Source: Planctomycetota bacterium (GTDB lineage Bacteria; Planctomycetota; GCA-002687715). Taken from it: a DNA stretch of 43,385 nt. The DNA lies in contig NYSS01000105.1 of NCBI GenBank assembly GCA_002683135.1, positions 20,832 through 64,216 on the forward strand. Reading direction: 5' to 3'. A program made the position numbers and the translations under genes. Below are positions 8,432 through 16,526 of this stretch, piece after piece. The notes below the pieces were generated by a model. The model was not told the DNA's origin. It was given only the letters and a program-made list of their open reading frames with translations, and made no database searches. Position 1 is the stretch's first letter. Each line of letters starts with the position of its first letter.

Positions 8432-9175
8432 ATGAACGCTGACTCACAACCCCATGGTGCCCTCGTCATCGGCGCCTCCTCCGGGATCGGCGCCGCCTGC
8501 GTCACCGAGCTGGTCCGACGTGGCTACCGTGTCGCCGCCGTAGCCAGGCGGGAGGACCTCCTGGAGTCCCTCCACGCCGCCGCACCGGAACACGTACGGA
8601 CCTACGGCCATGATGTGACGGACTTCGACGTCATTCCTGACCGCTTCTCCGAGATCGTGAACGACCTCGGAGGTCTGTCCATGGTGATCTACGCGGCGGG
8701 CGTCATGCCGAAGATAGACGTCGACACCTACGATCTCGAGAAGGACAAGCAGGTCATCGACGTGAACCTGCTCGGGTGCATCGCTTGGCTCAATCAGGCG
8801 GCCCCCTTCTTCCAGCAACAGGGGTCGGGGTCGATTGTCGGGATCTCCTCCATCGCCGGCGATCGCGGACGCGTCGGGTACCCCGTCTACAACACCTCCA
8901 AGGCGGCCATGAACACCTACCTGGAGGCCCTGCGCAACCGACTCACCCGTCACGGCGTCAGCGTGACGACGATCAAGCCCGGCTACGTCGCGACGGTCAT
9001 GACCGAGGGCATGGACGGGCTGTTCTGGGTGGCGAAGCCAGAGCAGGCAGCGCGCGCCATTGTGTCCGCTGGTGAGCGGGGCGTGCACACCCGCTACGTC
9101 CTGCGTCGCTGGGCTCTCGTCGGTCTCGTCATCCGCTGCATCCCGTCGTTCATCTTCCGAAGGATGAACGTGTGA
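8432..9175 (+). CDS. short-chain dehydrogenase, DprE2-like
   Basis: A 247-residue classical SDR. The NAD(P)-binding glycine motif is GASSGIG (residues 14-20), with the catalytic Ser in GISSIAG (~139-140) and YxxxK as Y153/K157 (YNTSKAA). The tail IRCIPSFIFRRMNV resembles the C-terminus of mycobacterial DprE2, which ends in a similar IP-S-IFRK pattern. The gene is coupled by a GTGA overlap to a DprE1-like FAD oxidase. In mycobacteria the pair epimerises decaprenylphosphoryl-ribose to arabinose, DprE2 reducing the 2'-keto intermediate. By homology and pairing the same two-step epimerisation on a polyprenyl-phosphate sugar is inferred; the substrate is unproven. No strong Shine-Dalgarno is adjacent to the ATG; AGGA lies about 20 nt upstream. 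Confidence 0.8.
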   Translation: MNADSQPHGALVIGASSGIGAACVTELVRRGYRVAAVARREDLLESLHAAAPEHVRTYGHDVTDFDVIPDRFSEIVNDLGGLSMVIYAAGVMPKIDVDTYDLEKDKQVIDVNLLGCIAWLNQAAPFFQQQGSGSIVGISSIAGDRGRVGYPVYNTSKAAMNTYLEALRNRLTRHGVSVTTIKPGYVATVMTEGMDGLFWVAKPEQAARAIVSAGERGVHTRYVLRRWALVGLVIRCIPSFIFRRMNV

Positions 9176-10611
9176 CACCGTCGGAAACGACTGGCTCGTC
9201 GGGCAGACGCCTCGAGACCGATCCCGAGTCCTTCGAAGCCTGGGGTATGAACGCCCGCTGCTCCGCTCCCGTCTTCCGACCGGGCACGGTCGACGAGCTG
9301 CGCGACGCGCTCCGCGCGGCCGGCGACGCGGGGACGGCTGCAGGGCTACGCGGCGCGGGCTGCAGCTACGGCGACGCCTCGTTGACTACGGACGGATGTA
9401 TCGTCGACTTCCGACGCTGGAATCACATCCTCTCCTTCGACAAACAGAGCGGAATACTCGTCGCCGAGCCCGGCGTCACCATCGAGCAGGTGTGGAGAGA
9501 GGCCCTCCCCCACGGCTGGTGGCCTCCCGTCGTCCCGGGGACCATGTTCCCGACCCTCGGCGGCTGCCTGGCCATGAACATCCACGGCAAGAACAACTTC
9601 CAGGCCGGGACGATCGGCCGCCACGTCCGCTCGTTCGACCTGATGCTCGCCGATGGCACCGTGGAGACCTGCAGCGAAGACACCAATCAGGCACTCTTCC
9701 GCGCAGCGATCGGCGGCTTCGGCATGCTCGGTGCGTTCACCCGCATCGAGCTTCAGCTCAAACGGGTGCACTCCGGCGACCTCGAGGTGCAAGCCCACTC
9801 GTGCGCGAACCTGGGCGAGATGGTCGCGCACTTCGAGGAGCAGTCCGAGTCCTGCGACTATCTCGTGGGCTGGGTCGACGCATTCGGAGGCGGACGTGGG
9901 CTCGTCCACCAGGCGTCGTATCCCAAACGAGGGGCGGTCGCGAACCCCGCGGAGACGCTCGAGCCCTCGCATCAGGATCTGCCACCGCGGTTCTTCGGGA
10001 TCATCCCGCGCAGCTGGATCTGGTGGGGCCTGTGGTGCTTCTTCCACAAGCCGGGCATGCGACTCGTCAACGCCCTGAAGTACAGGCTGGGACGCAGCCA
10101 CGCCGGTCGCAGCCCGTACCATCAATCGCTCGTCGGTTTTTCATTCCTCCTCGACTACGTGCCGCGCTGGAAATACGCGTACAAGCCCGGTGCGTTCATC
10201 CAGTATCAGACGTTCGTGCCGAAGGAGAGCGCCGTCGCGACCTTCGAAGCGCAGCTCCAACTCTGCAAGGAGCATGGGATCGTGCCGTTCCTCGGCGTCC
10301 TGAAGAAGCACCTGCCTGACCCGTTCCTGATGACCCACGCGGTAGACGGCTACTCTCTGGCCCTCGACCTGCCGCTGCCGCGCGGGGGACGGGAGCGACT
10401 GTGGCGGCTCGCTCACGCAATGGACGACGTCGTTATCGGCGCCGGCGGGAGGTTCTACCTCGCGAAAGACAGCACCCTCACGCCCGAGGGCTTCCAGGCC
10501 GCCTACCCCCCGGAGAACCTGGCCCGCTTCCTTGAGCTCAAGCGCGAGCTGGATCCGGAGAGGCTCTTCCAGACCGACCTCTCCCGACGGCTCCTCACGC
10601 CGCCCGAATAG
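9172..10611 (+). CDS. FAD-dependent oxidase, DprE1-like
   Basis: A 479-residue VAO-type FAD protein starting at GTG 9172, which shares GTGA with the stop of the SDR gene; AAGGA lies just upstream. FAD-binding motifs are RGAGCSYGDAS (60-70), VVPGTMFPTLGG and NIHGKNNFQAGTIGRHVRSF (136-155), very close to the IHGKN...NHVRS segment of mycobacterial DprE1. The conserved active-site lysine corresponds to K432 in YLAKDST. The cysteine that benzothiazinones attack in M. tuberculosis DprE1 (C387, in a WNICVDFP context) aligns with A397 here (YSLALDLP). Expected reaction: oxidation of the 2'-OH of a polyprenylphosphoryl pentose. Alternatives in the same superfamily include DHCR24-like or aldonolactone oxidases, but the adjacent DprE2-like SDR argues for the epimerase pair. 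Confidence 0.8.
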   Translation: MTPSETTGSSGRRLETDPESFEAWGMNARCSAPVFRPGTVDELRDALRAAGDAGTAAGLRGAGCSYGDASLTTDGCIVDFRRWNHILSFDKQSGILVAEPGVTIEQVWREALPHGWWPPVVPGTMFPTLGGCLAMNIHGKNNFQAGTIGRHVRSFDLMLADGTVETCSEDTNQALFRAAIGGFGMLGAFTRIELQLKRVHSGDLEVQAHSCANLGEMVAHFEEQSESCDYLVGWVDAFGGGRGLVHQASYPKRGAVANPAETLEPSHQDLPPRFFGIIPRSWIWWGLWCFFHKPGMRLVNALKYRLGRSHAGRSPYHQSLVGFSFLLDYVPRWKYAYKPGAFIQYQTFVPKESAVATFEAQLQLCKEHGIVPFLGVLKKHLPDPFLMTHAVDGYSLALDLPLPRGGRERLWRLAHAMDDVVIGAGGRFYLAKDSTLTPEGFQAAYPPENLARFLELKRELDPERLFQTDLSRRLLTPPE

Positions 10612-10654
10612 GCCCGGCGCCGCGATCTCCGGGCATGCCCATGGGCGCCGAGCC
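10611..10654 (+). terminator. possible hairpin terminator after the DprE1-like gene
   Basis: GGCCCGGCGCC (10611-10621) can pair with GGCGCCGAGCC (10644-10654) with one mismatch. The 22-base loop itself contains the palindrome GGGCATGCCC (10631-10640). There is no T-tract after it, so it is at best a weak or factor-dependent terminator. Confidence 0.3.
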
Positions 10655-10748
10655 AGAATCTGACTATAAGTCCCTCGGTTCGTTATCCTGGGTGCCCCAC
10701 AAAGCGGGGATGACCCCGAGAACCCTCCCTCCAAAGAGAAGACTGAAG

Positions 10749-11762
10749 ATGAAACGGACACTGCTCTCCCTCCTCCTCCTCGCCCTCGTCGCCCTCCCCG
10801 CCGCCGCTCAACGGGCCAAGACCGAGGCCACGTGGGACGAAGGTAAGGTCACCATCGATTATGGCTCGCCGAAGTGGCGCGACGGCTTCACCGCTCAGAT
10901 GCAGAAGACCGATACGTGGCGTCTCGGCAGCAACGACCCCACCGGCTTGAAGCTCACCTGCGGCCTCGTCACCGACAGCGGCCCGATCCCCGCCGGCGAC
11001 TACAGCCTCGCCATGGCGAAGACGAAGTCTGGCATGTGGAAGCTGGCCATCTACCAGGGTGGCGGCTTCTACAACAAGAAGCAGAAGACCTGGACCATCG
11101 GCCCGGCCGTGTCCAGTGACAAGGCCGACGTCAGCGACGCCCTCGCCATCACCCTCGGTGACAAGAAGACCCTGCAGGTCCGCTTCGGCCCCCACGACCT
11201 CGTCTATCCCTTCAAGACCGTGAAGATGCACAAGCCGGTGGAGACCGAGTTCGCCCGCATCAAGACCTCGGTCAACGTGATGGCCATTCCATGCGCGAGC
11301 AAGGTGAGCAAGCTCGCTTGCGGCACCGCCAGCATCTCCCCCCGAGGCACCACCGTCACCTGGGCCATGAAGCTCACCGTGGACGGCGGATCCTGCTCCT
11401 TGCACTTCGTCAACGACCGCTCCAAGTTCATCGCCCGCGACAAGGCCGCCGCGAAGGCCAACGTGGAGCGTCTCAACAAGCGCATGGAGAACGCGGACGA
11501 GAACGGGAAGGCCCGGTTCGCCAACCGGATCAAGCGTGAGGAGGCGACCATCAAGGCCCTCGACGCAGAAGCCGCCGGAATGACTCGCTACAAGAGCGAA
11601 CACACCGTGACGGGCAAGGTCTCCGCTCGCGCCGCCTCGACCTCGACTCTGGCGTTCGAGAACGAGCGCATCGAGGGCGGGATCATCCTCATCTTCGGCT
11701 GTGGCGACAAGACCGCGACGTTCGACGTGAACCCGCGGGCGTTCTTCGCCAGTGGCCAATAA
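10749..11762 (+). CDS. secreted DUF2911-domain protein
   Basis: A 337-residue protein with a signal peptide (MKRTLLSLLLLALVALPAAAQ). ATG 10749 is chosen because the hydrophobic leader begins there; an upstream in-frame ATG at 10635 would add a non-signal-like extension. Residues ~25-135 match DUF2911: IDYGSPKWRDG, the DTWRLGSNDPTGLKL core and IPAGDYSLAM. The C-terminal ~200 residues are unrecognised. They include a lysine/glutamate-rich segment (~225-275, AAAKANVERLNKRMENADEN), probably helical, and a four-cysteine set (C201, C209, C227 and C325 by rough count). The function of DUF2911 is unknown. The gene is single between two hairpins. Confidence 0.75.
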   Translation: MKRTLLSLLLLALVALPAAAQRAKTEATWDEGKVTIDYGSPKWRDGFTAQMQKTDTWRLGSNDPTGLKLTCGLVTDSGPIPAGDYSLAMAKTKSGMWKLAIYQGGGFYNKKQKTWTIGPAVSSDKADVSDALAITLGDKKTLQVRFGPHDLVYPFKTVKMHKPVETEFARIKTSVNVMAIPCASKVSKLACGTASISPRGTTVTWAMKLTVDGGSCSLHFVNDRSKFIARDKAAAKANVERLNKRMENADENGKARFANRIKREEATIKALDAEAAGMTRYKSEHTVTGKVSARAASTSTLAFENERIEGGIILIFGCGDKTATFDVNPRAFFASGQ

Positions 11763-11784
11763 CTCCGAGTTCACCGCCGCCACG

Positions 11785-11817
11785 GGAGCCCCGTCCAGCC
11801 ACGCTGGGCGGGGCTCC
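11785..11817 (+). terminator. strong GC hairpin after the DUF2911 gene
   Basis: GGAGCCCCGTCCAG (11785-11798) pairs with CTGGGCGGGGCTCC (11804-11817), 14 bp with a single G-U wobble and a 5-base loop. It sits 22 bp after the DUF2911 stop. No T-run follows, so it may be a terminator lacking a U-tract or an mRNA-stabilising stem. Confidence 0.5.
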
Positions 11818-11874
11818 GGCCGTAGCCAAGCACCGTGACTCACGACCCCGGATGCCCCGCCTCCGGGTTGTCCC

Positions 11875-11880
11875 TATAGT
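11875..11880 (+). promoter_or_regulatory. -10 box TATAGT of the kinase gene (leaderless)
   Basis: TATAGT ends 9 bases before the ATG of the kinase gene and no Shine-Dalgarno precedes that ATG. No good -35 was found. If used, the mRNA would start within about 3 bases of the start codon. Confidence 0.35.
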
Positions 11881-11889
11881 GAGTCCGAC

Positions 11890-14800
11890 ATGGCACTCGA
11901 GGGACAATCCCTGGGAGATTTCCACATCCTCCACGAGATCGGTCGCGGAGGAATGGGGATCGTCTATCTAGCGAACCAGATCAGCCTGTCGCGCAACGTC
12001 GCGGTCAAGGTGCTCCCCAGCGGCCGGGCCCTGTCCGCGGATGTCATCAAGCGGTTCCGTCGCGAGGCCTCGGCGGCATCCAAGCTGGATCATCCCCTCA
12101 TCTGCGCCGTGTACGCGACGGGCTCCCATGAGGGGATCCCCTACATCGCGATGCGCTATGTCGAGGGCAAGCCGCTCTCCAAGGTCCTCCGCGAGCGGCG
12201 GCGTGACGCCTCGGATCGGGACGGCCCCGGGACCAACGAGACGTTCCGCTTCCAATTTGACGCCCCCAGCCACGCGACCATCGACAGTGGTATGGACTCC
12301 GCCTCCGCCACGATCATCGACGACCACTCCCGGCCATTCAACGAGGACGCACGGGGCGAGTCCCACACCGGGCCAGACTCTGGGAGTTCCGCGAGCCTCA
12401 CGGCGACGCGGGACGACATCAACTGGGCTGTGGCCCTCATCGAAAAGGCTGCGCGCGCGCTCGATCATGCCCATCAGGCCCGCGTGATCCACAGAGACAT
12501 CAAGCCTGGCAACATCATGGTCACCCCGGACGACGATCCGGTGCTGCTGGACTTCGGACTCGCGCGGTCACTCGAAGGCGGCGAGGACGGACCGAGCCTC
12601 ACCCAGAGCGGCGACATCATGGGGACGCCGCACTACATGTCGCCCGAACAGTTGAGCGGCACCGGGACGCTCGACGCTCGCACCGATGTCTACAGCCTTG
12701 GTGTCACCCTCTACGAGCTGCTCATCGGACGTCGCCCGTTCGAGGCCCCAAACCGGGAGCGCCTATACCGCTCCATACTCACCGAGGATCCGACCCCCGC
12801 GACCGCCGCCAACCCGCTCATCGAACGAGACCTCTCCATCGTCCTGGACACCGCAATCGAGCGGGACCTGGACCGGCGATATCAGACGGCGCGCGCGTTC
12901 GCGAACGACCTGCGCGCCGTACTCGCACACGAGCCGATCGCGGCGCGCCCGATCGGGCCGATCCTGCGGTCCCGCAAGTGGCTGCGGCGCAACCCCGTGG
13001 TCGCCAGCACCGGGCTCGCGGCCATCGTCATTCTCGTGATCTTGCTGAGCGAGTCGTGGTTCTATTCGCAACGACTGGAGCGAGAACGCAACTCCGCCAT
13101 AGAAGCCAAGGAGGACGCGGACAGGGCACGCGCGGAGGCCAAGGTGCAAGCGAATCTGGCCCGCGACGAACGGGACCGCAACGCGGCCCTCGTGCGCGAC
13201 CGGGAGCTCGCCCTCCTCCGCTCCAAGGCGCTCCGGCTCGCGGCTGAAGCCACCGCTCGCGCCACGACGGAGCCCGCGGTCTCCATCGCCCTGGCACGCG
13301 CGGCGGCCGATATCGAAGCGACCGTGGAAACGGATCAAGCCCTCCGCATCGCCCTCGCCTCGTCCCCGGAGGAGATACTGTTTCGCGCGCCGACTTTTGA
13401 CTCTCTGACGAACGGCGCACAAAACCAAGAACCCACGGCCCCCCGTCGACGTATCGGTTCGACCATTGAACGGTCCCGAGAACAGGTCCCGGTCACGGGT
13501 GACGTGCACTGGGGCGCGGGGCTCGCTGTCACCCTCGCGTCGGGACAGGGCGGCCTACCCATCGTCTGGGATCTCTCTAACGGGAAGTTCCGCTCGGTGC
13601 TCGGCGCGCACGGGGGCCAGGTCTACACGGCCCGCTTCAGCAACGACGGGAAGCAAGTCGTCACCGCGAGCGAGGACGGCACAGCGCTGGTCTTCGACGC
13701 GATCAGCGGCAAGCTCCTCGGTGCGGGCGATGGGACAGCGACCGGACTCCGGCCACAGGACCGAACGTTCCTGGCGTCGAGGATCGTCGAGCAGGCGGTG
13801 TTCGGACCGAGCGACCGTTTCCTCCTGGGAATCGCGGGGGACGTCGTGACCACGTGGAGGCGCATCGGCGCCAGCGGACGCTTCGTCAGGCAGAGCACTC
13901 AGGACCTCTACCGCGCCGTACGCACCCCCCCGCTCGCGATCTCCCATCCTCAATTTCCGCTGATCGCCAACGTGTCGTCCCAACGCGTCGTCATCTGGAC
14001 TCCGTTCACGCCGAAGCCAACGATCATCCCGTCGACCGGCTCACTGGTGACAGCCCTCGCGTGGTCACCGGCGACAGGCAGCCGTCAGCTCGCCGTCGGC
14101 TATGCCTCTGGGGAGATCGGTGTGTTCGAGATCTCGGACCTCCGAACAGCTCCGAGAGCGATATGGAACGCACCGATCTCAGCGCACAGCGAGACGATCA
14201 CCAAGCTCGCGTTCGGGCCCCAGGGTCAGTGGCTGGCGAGTGGGTCGACTGACCGTCGGGCTGCGGTCTGGAACGTCGCCACGCAGCAGGAACGCTGGCA
14301 ACCCTGGCTACACGGGGACTCCGTTCGCGATCTCGCATGGTCGTCAGACGGGCGCCTGCTCGCGACCGGCGCCGCCGACAACCGAGCACGCATCCTCGAC
14401 TCCGCTACGGGCGACCTCAGGCAGACCTACGCGGGGCACACCGACTGGGTAACCCGCGTCGCGTTCGATCCGGAGGCGCGCCGGTTATTCACGATCTCTT
14501 ACGACGGCTCGGCCCGGATATTCCACGTCGGACGGTCCCAGACCGACGCCCTCGCCGTCTCGTTGCCGCGCGAGGTCTCGTCGGTTGAATGGTGGCCGCT
14601 GGACGAATCCACGCTGATCATCGGCTGCCGAGACGGCACGATCCGGGTGCTCGACACCAACGGTGACGACGCCCGACCGGCCACCCTGCTGACGGACCCG
14701 GACCTGCGCGGTGCCCGATTCATGCCCGACGGCCAGCGCTTCCTCGCCATCTCCACCGGGCGCTCCTGGCTCCGCTGCGGCACCCTCGACGGCGGCACGG

Positions 14801-16038
14801 AGTGGGCCGTGCCTCGAAGCGGCCGCGCCGACCTCTCCGCGGGTGACGCGCGCGGGCTGATGGCGACCACCTTCGACGGAAGCCTCGTACTCGCGACCGG
14901 AGGCGGCGGGCTCCCCCGCCTGGTGCGCACGTCCGACCATAAGGTCATCGACGAGCTTCCACAGCTCACTGACCCGCTGCGCGTGGTCGTCGTTGCCCGC
15001 CCCGAGCACCGCGAGTTCCTGGTCTGGTCGGCCAAGAATGCGCCCGTCCTCTACCAGCCCGAAGGGCGGCGCTTCCGCGTCTGCGTGGCCGGGCCTTTGC
15101 GAGGCACGCCCCTCGCCGCCAGCTTCTCGTCCGATGGACGCTACCTGGCCCTCACCGACTCCCGGCACCGTATCCTCGTGTACGACCTCGAGGTACCCGA
15201 CCCCGTCAGCCTGCTCCCCGTCCTCTCACCACCGAGAACCGTAGCGGCGCCCCCCGCGTGGATCCCGGGCGTCCACTCCCTGGCGGTCGCTCCCGTCGGC
15301 GGCACGATGCACATCGTCGCCGTCGACGCTGACAGCATCCTCCAGCAACTGGAGCTGACCTCCGACGGCATCGACCGCATTCTCGTCACGCCAGACGCAT
15401 CAGGAATCGTGACGATCATCGGCGACGAGCTGGTGATCTGGGACATCGCCCGCAACCGACGTCGCGTTGCGCTCTCCCTCGGCTCAGCCAACGTAGAGGA
15501 CTGGGACCTGTCGCCCCTGGGGAACCGCCTCGCCCTAGGTCTCGCCAACGGGGTCGTCCGGATCATCCCGCTGAACGCGGCCATCGAGGCCAGCGGGCGA
15601 CGCGTACGGCGTCTGCTCGCGGCAGAGATGGAGCGCTTTGACATCGGGACCGCGGAGGAGCGGAAATCGAAGCGCGAGCAGGAGCAAAGCCGGCTCCGAA
15701 GCACAGAGGTCGCGGCATTACGGAGCCGCGCGGAGTGGAATAACAGCGAGCAGCACTATCTCGCGTACGCGCGCCATATTCTCGATGAGAGTGACCCGAT
15801 ACCGGAGCTCTATGCACAGGCTCTCAACTCCGTCGAGAGAGCGATCAGGCTCGCGCCGCGAGCCGCACCACGACACCTCCAGCTCCTCGCCCGGGCGCAA
15901 TTCCGCCTTGGTAAGCCGGAACAAGCCATCGCGACCATCAGGCAGGCCATGCGGCTCCTCCCCGCCACGTCCCCGAAGCTCGCGCCGCTGCGCAAGCACC
16001 TGCGCAGGTTCGAAAAAGCCAGCTCGGGACGCTCCTGA
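11890..16038 (+). CDS. receptor-like Ser/Thr protein kinase with WD40 propeller and C-terminal TPRs
   Basis: A 1382-residue transmembrane Hanks-type kinase. The glycine loop is IGRGGMGIVY (17-26), with lysine K40 (VAVKVLP), catalytic D203 in HRDIKPGN, D221 in DFG and the activation-segment end GTPHYMSPEQ. Between the hinge and the HRD loop lies an insert of ~65 residues rich in Asp, Ser and Thr (~112-180). A transmembrane helix spans ~370-387 (VVASTGLAAIVILVILLS). It is followed by a charged coiled coil (~392-455). WD40-type repeats then run from ~515 to ~1235 (VTASEDGTALVFD, LASGSTDRRAAVWN, LATGAADNRARILD). TPR-like helices lie at ~1295-1375. By topology the repeats face outside the cytoplasm. 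Family role: signal sensing and phosphorylation of unknown targets. This architecture is common in Planctomycetota. Confidence 0.93.
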   Translation: MALEGQSLGDFHILHEIGRGGMGIVYLANQISLSRNVAVKVLPSGRALSADVIKRFRREASAASKLDHPLICAVYATGSHEGIPYIAMRYVEGKPLSKVLRERRRDASDRDGPGTNETFRFQFDAPSHATIDSGMDSASATIIDDHSRPFNEDARGESHTGPDSGSSASLTATRDDINWAVALIEKAARALDHAHQARVIHRDIKPGNIMVTPDDDPVLLDFGLARSLEGGEDGPSLTQSGDIMGTPHYMSPEQLSGTGTLDARTDVYSLGVTLYELLIGRRPFEAPNRERLYRSILTEDPTPATAANPLIERDLSIVLDTAIERDLDRRYQTARAFANDLRAVLAHEPIAARPIGPILRSRKWLRRNPVVASTGLAAIVILVILLSESWFYSQRLERERNSAIEAKEDADRARAEAKVQANLARDERDRNAALVRDRELALLRSKALRLAAEATARATTEPAVSIALARAAADIEATVETDQALRIALASSPEEILFRAPTFDSLTNGAQNQEPTAPRRRIGSTIERSREQVPVTGDVHWGAGLAVTLASGQGGLPIVWDLSNGKFRSVLGAHGGQVYTARFSNDGKQVVTASEDGTALVFDAISGKLLGAGDGTATGLRPQDRTFLASRIVEQAVFGPSDRFLLGIAGDVVTTWRRIGASGRFVRQSTQDLYRAVRTPPLAISHPQFPLIANVSSQRVVIWTPFTPKPTIIPSTGSLVTALAWSPATGSRQLAVGYASGEIGVFEISDLRTAPRAIWNAPISAHSETITKLAFGPQGQWLASGSTDRRAAVWNVATQQERWQPWLHGDSVRDLAWSSDGRLLATGAADNRARILDSATGDLRQTYAGHTDWVTRVAFDPEARRLFTISYDGSARIFHVGRSQTDALAVSLPREVSSVEWWPLDESTLIIGCRDGTIRVLDTNGDDARPATLLTDPDLRGARFMPDGQRFLAISTGRSWLRCGTLDGGTEWAVPRSGRADLSAGDARGLMATTFDGSLVLATGGGGLPRLVRTSDHKVIDELPQLTDPLRVVVVARPEHREFLVWSAKNAPVLYQPEGRRFRVCVAGPLRGTPLAASFSSDGRYLALTDSRHRILVYDLEVPDPVSLLPVLSPPRTVAAPPAWIPGVHSLAVAPVGGTMHIVAVDADSILQQLELTSDGIDRILVTPDASGIVTIIGDELVIWDIARNRRRVALSLGSANVEDWDLSPLGNRLALGLANGVVRIIPLNAAIEASGRRVRRLLAAEMERFDIGTAEERKSKREQEQSRLRSTEVAALRSRAEWNNSEQHYLAYARHILDESDPIPELYAQALNSVERAIRLAPRAAPRHLQLLARAQFRLGKPEQAIATIRQAMRLLPATSPKLAPLRKHLRRFEKASSGRS

Positions 16039-16098
16039 GATGGGTCCCCGCCGCCGACTCGGTTAGGCTCTGTGCCACACTGAAAGGTGCTCTCCTCC

Positions 16099-16512
16099 AT
16101 GTACGATCCAATGCTCGTTGAGCCCATGCGCCAGGAGGCCGTTGCCGCTGGCTGCGAAGAGGCGCGTACCGCCGATGAAGTCCATGCCGCCGTCAAGGAA
16201 ACGGAAGGGGCGGTCCTCGTCTTCGTCAACTCCGTATGCGGGTGCGCCGCGGGTGGTGCCCGACCGGGCCTGACCCTCGCGCTCGCCGGTGACACCTCCC
16301 CGGAAAAGGCCATCACGGTGTTCGCCGGCAACGACCGCGAGGCGACCGCCGCGGCTCGCGAGTACTTCGCGCCGTACCAGCCCAGCTCTCCCCAGATCGG
16401 TCTGCTCAAGGGCGGCGAGCTGAAATGGATGCTCCAGCGGCACGACATCGAAGGGCGCATGCCGCAGGAGATCGCCGCCGACATCCAGGGCGCGCTACGC
16501 GAGCACCGATAG
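16099..16512 (+). CDS. bacilliredoxin, BrxA/BrxB family
   Basis: A 137-residue protein of the YphP/YqiW family, close to the usual ~144 residues. It has the thioredoxin-like fold with the redox motif C47-G48-C49 (VNSVCGCAAG). In Bacillus these proteins remove bacillithiol from S-bacillithiolated proteins. The same domain occurs in phyla not known to make bacillithiol, so the thiol partner here is open. ATG 16099 has GAAAGGTG about 10 nt upstream; an in-frame GTG at 16087 is less likely. It lies 60 bp after the kinase gene on the same strand, with a convergent amidase downstream. Confidence 0.9.
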   Translation: MYDPMLVEPMRQEAVAAGCEEARTADEVHAAVKETEGAVLVFVNSVCGCAAGGARPGLTLALAGDTSPEKAITVFAGNDREATAAAREYFAPYQPSSPQIGLLKGGELKWMLQRHDIEGRMPQEIAADIQGALREHR

Positions 16513-16526
16513 GGCGCAGCGAGCCA

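Noticed and set aside
11871..11885. 15-base match on the minus strand to the 3' part of the bacteriophage T7 promoter (GACTCACTATAGGGA)
   Set aside because: The upstream half of the T7 promoter is absent, the flanks are continuous genomic sequence with a -10 and start codon on the plus strand, and nothing phage- or vector-like is nearby. Treated as coincidence.
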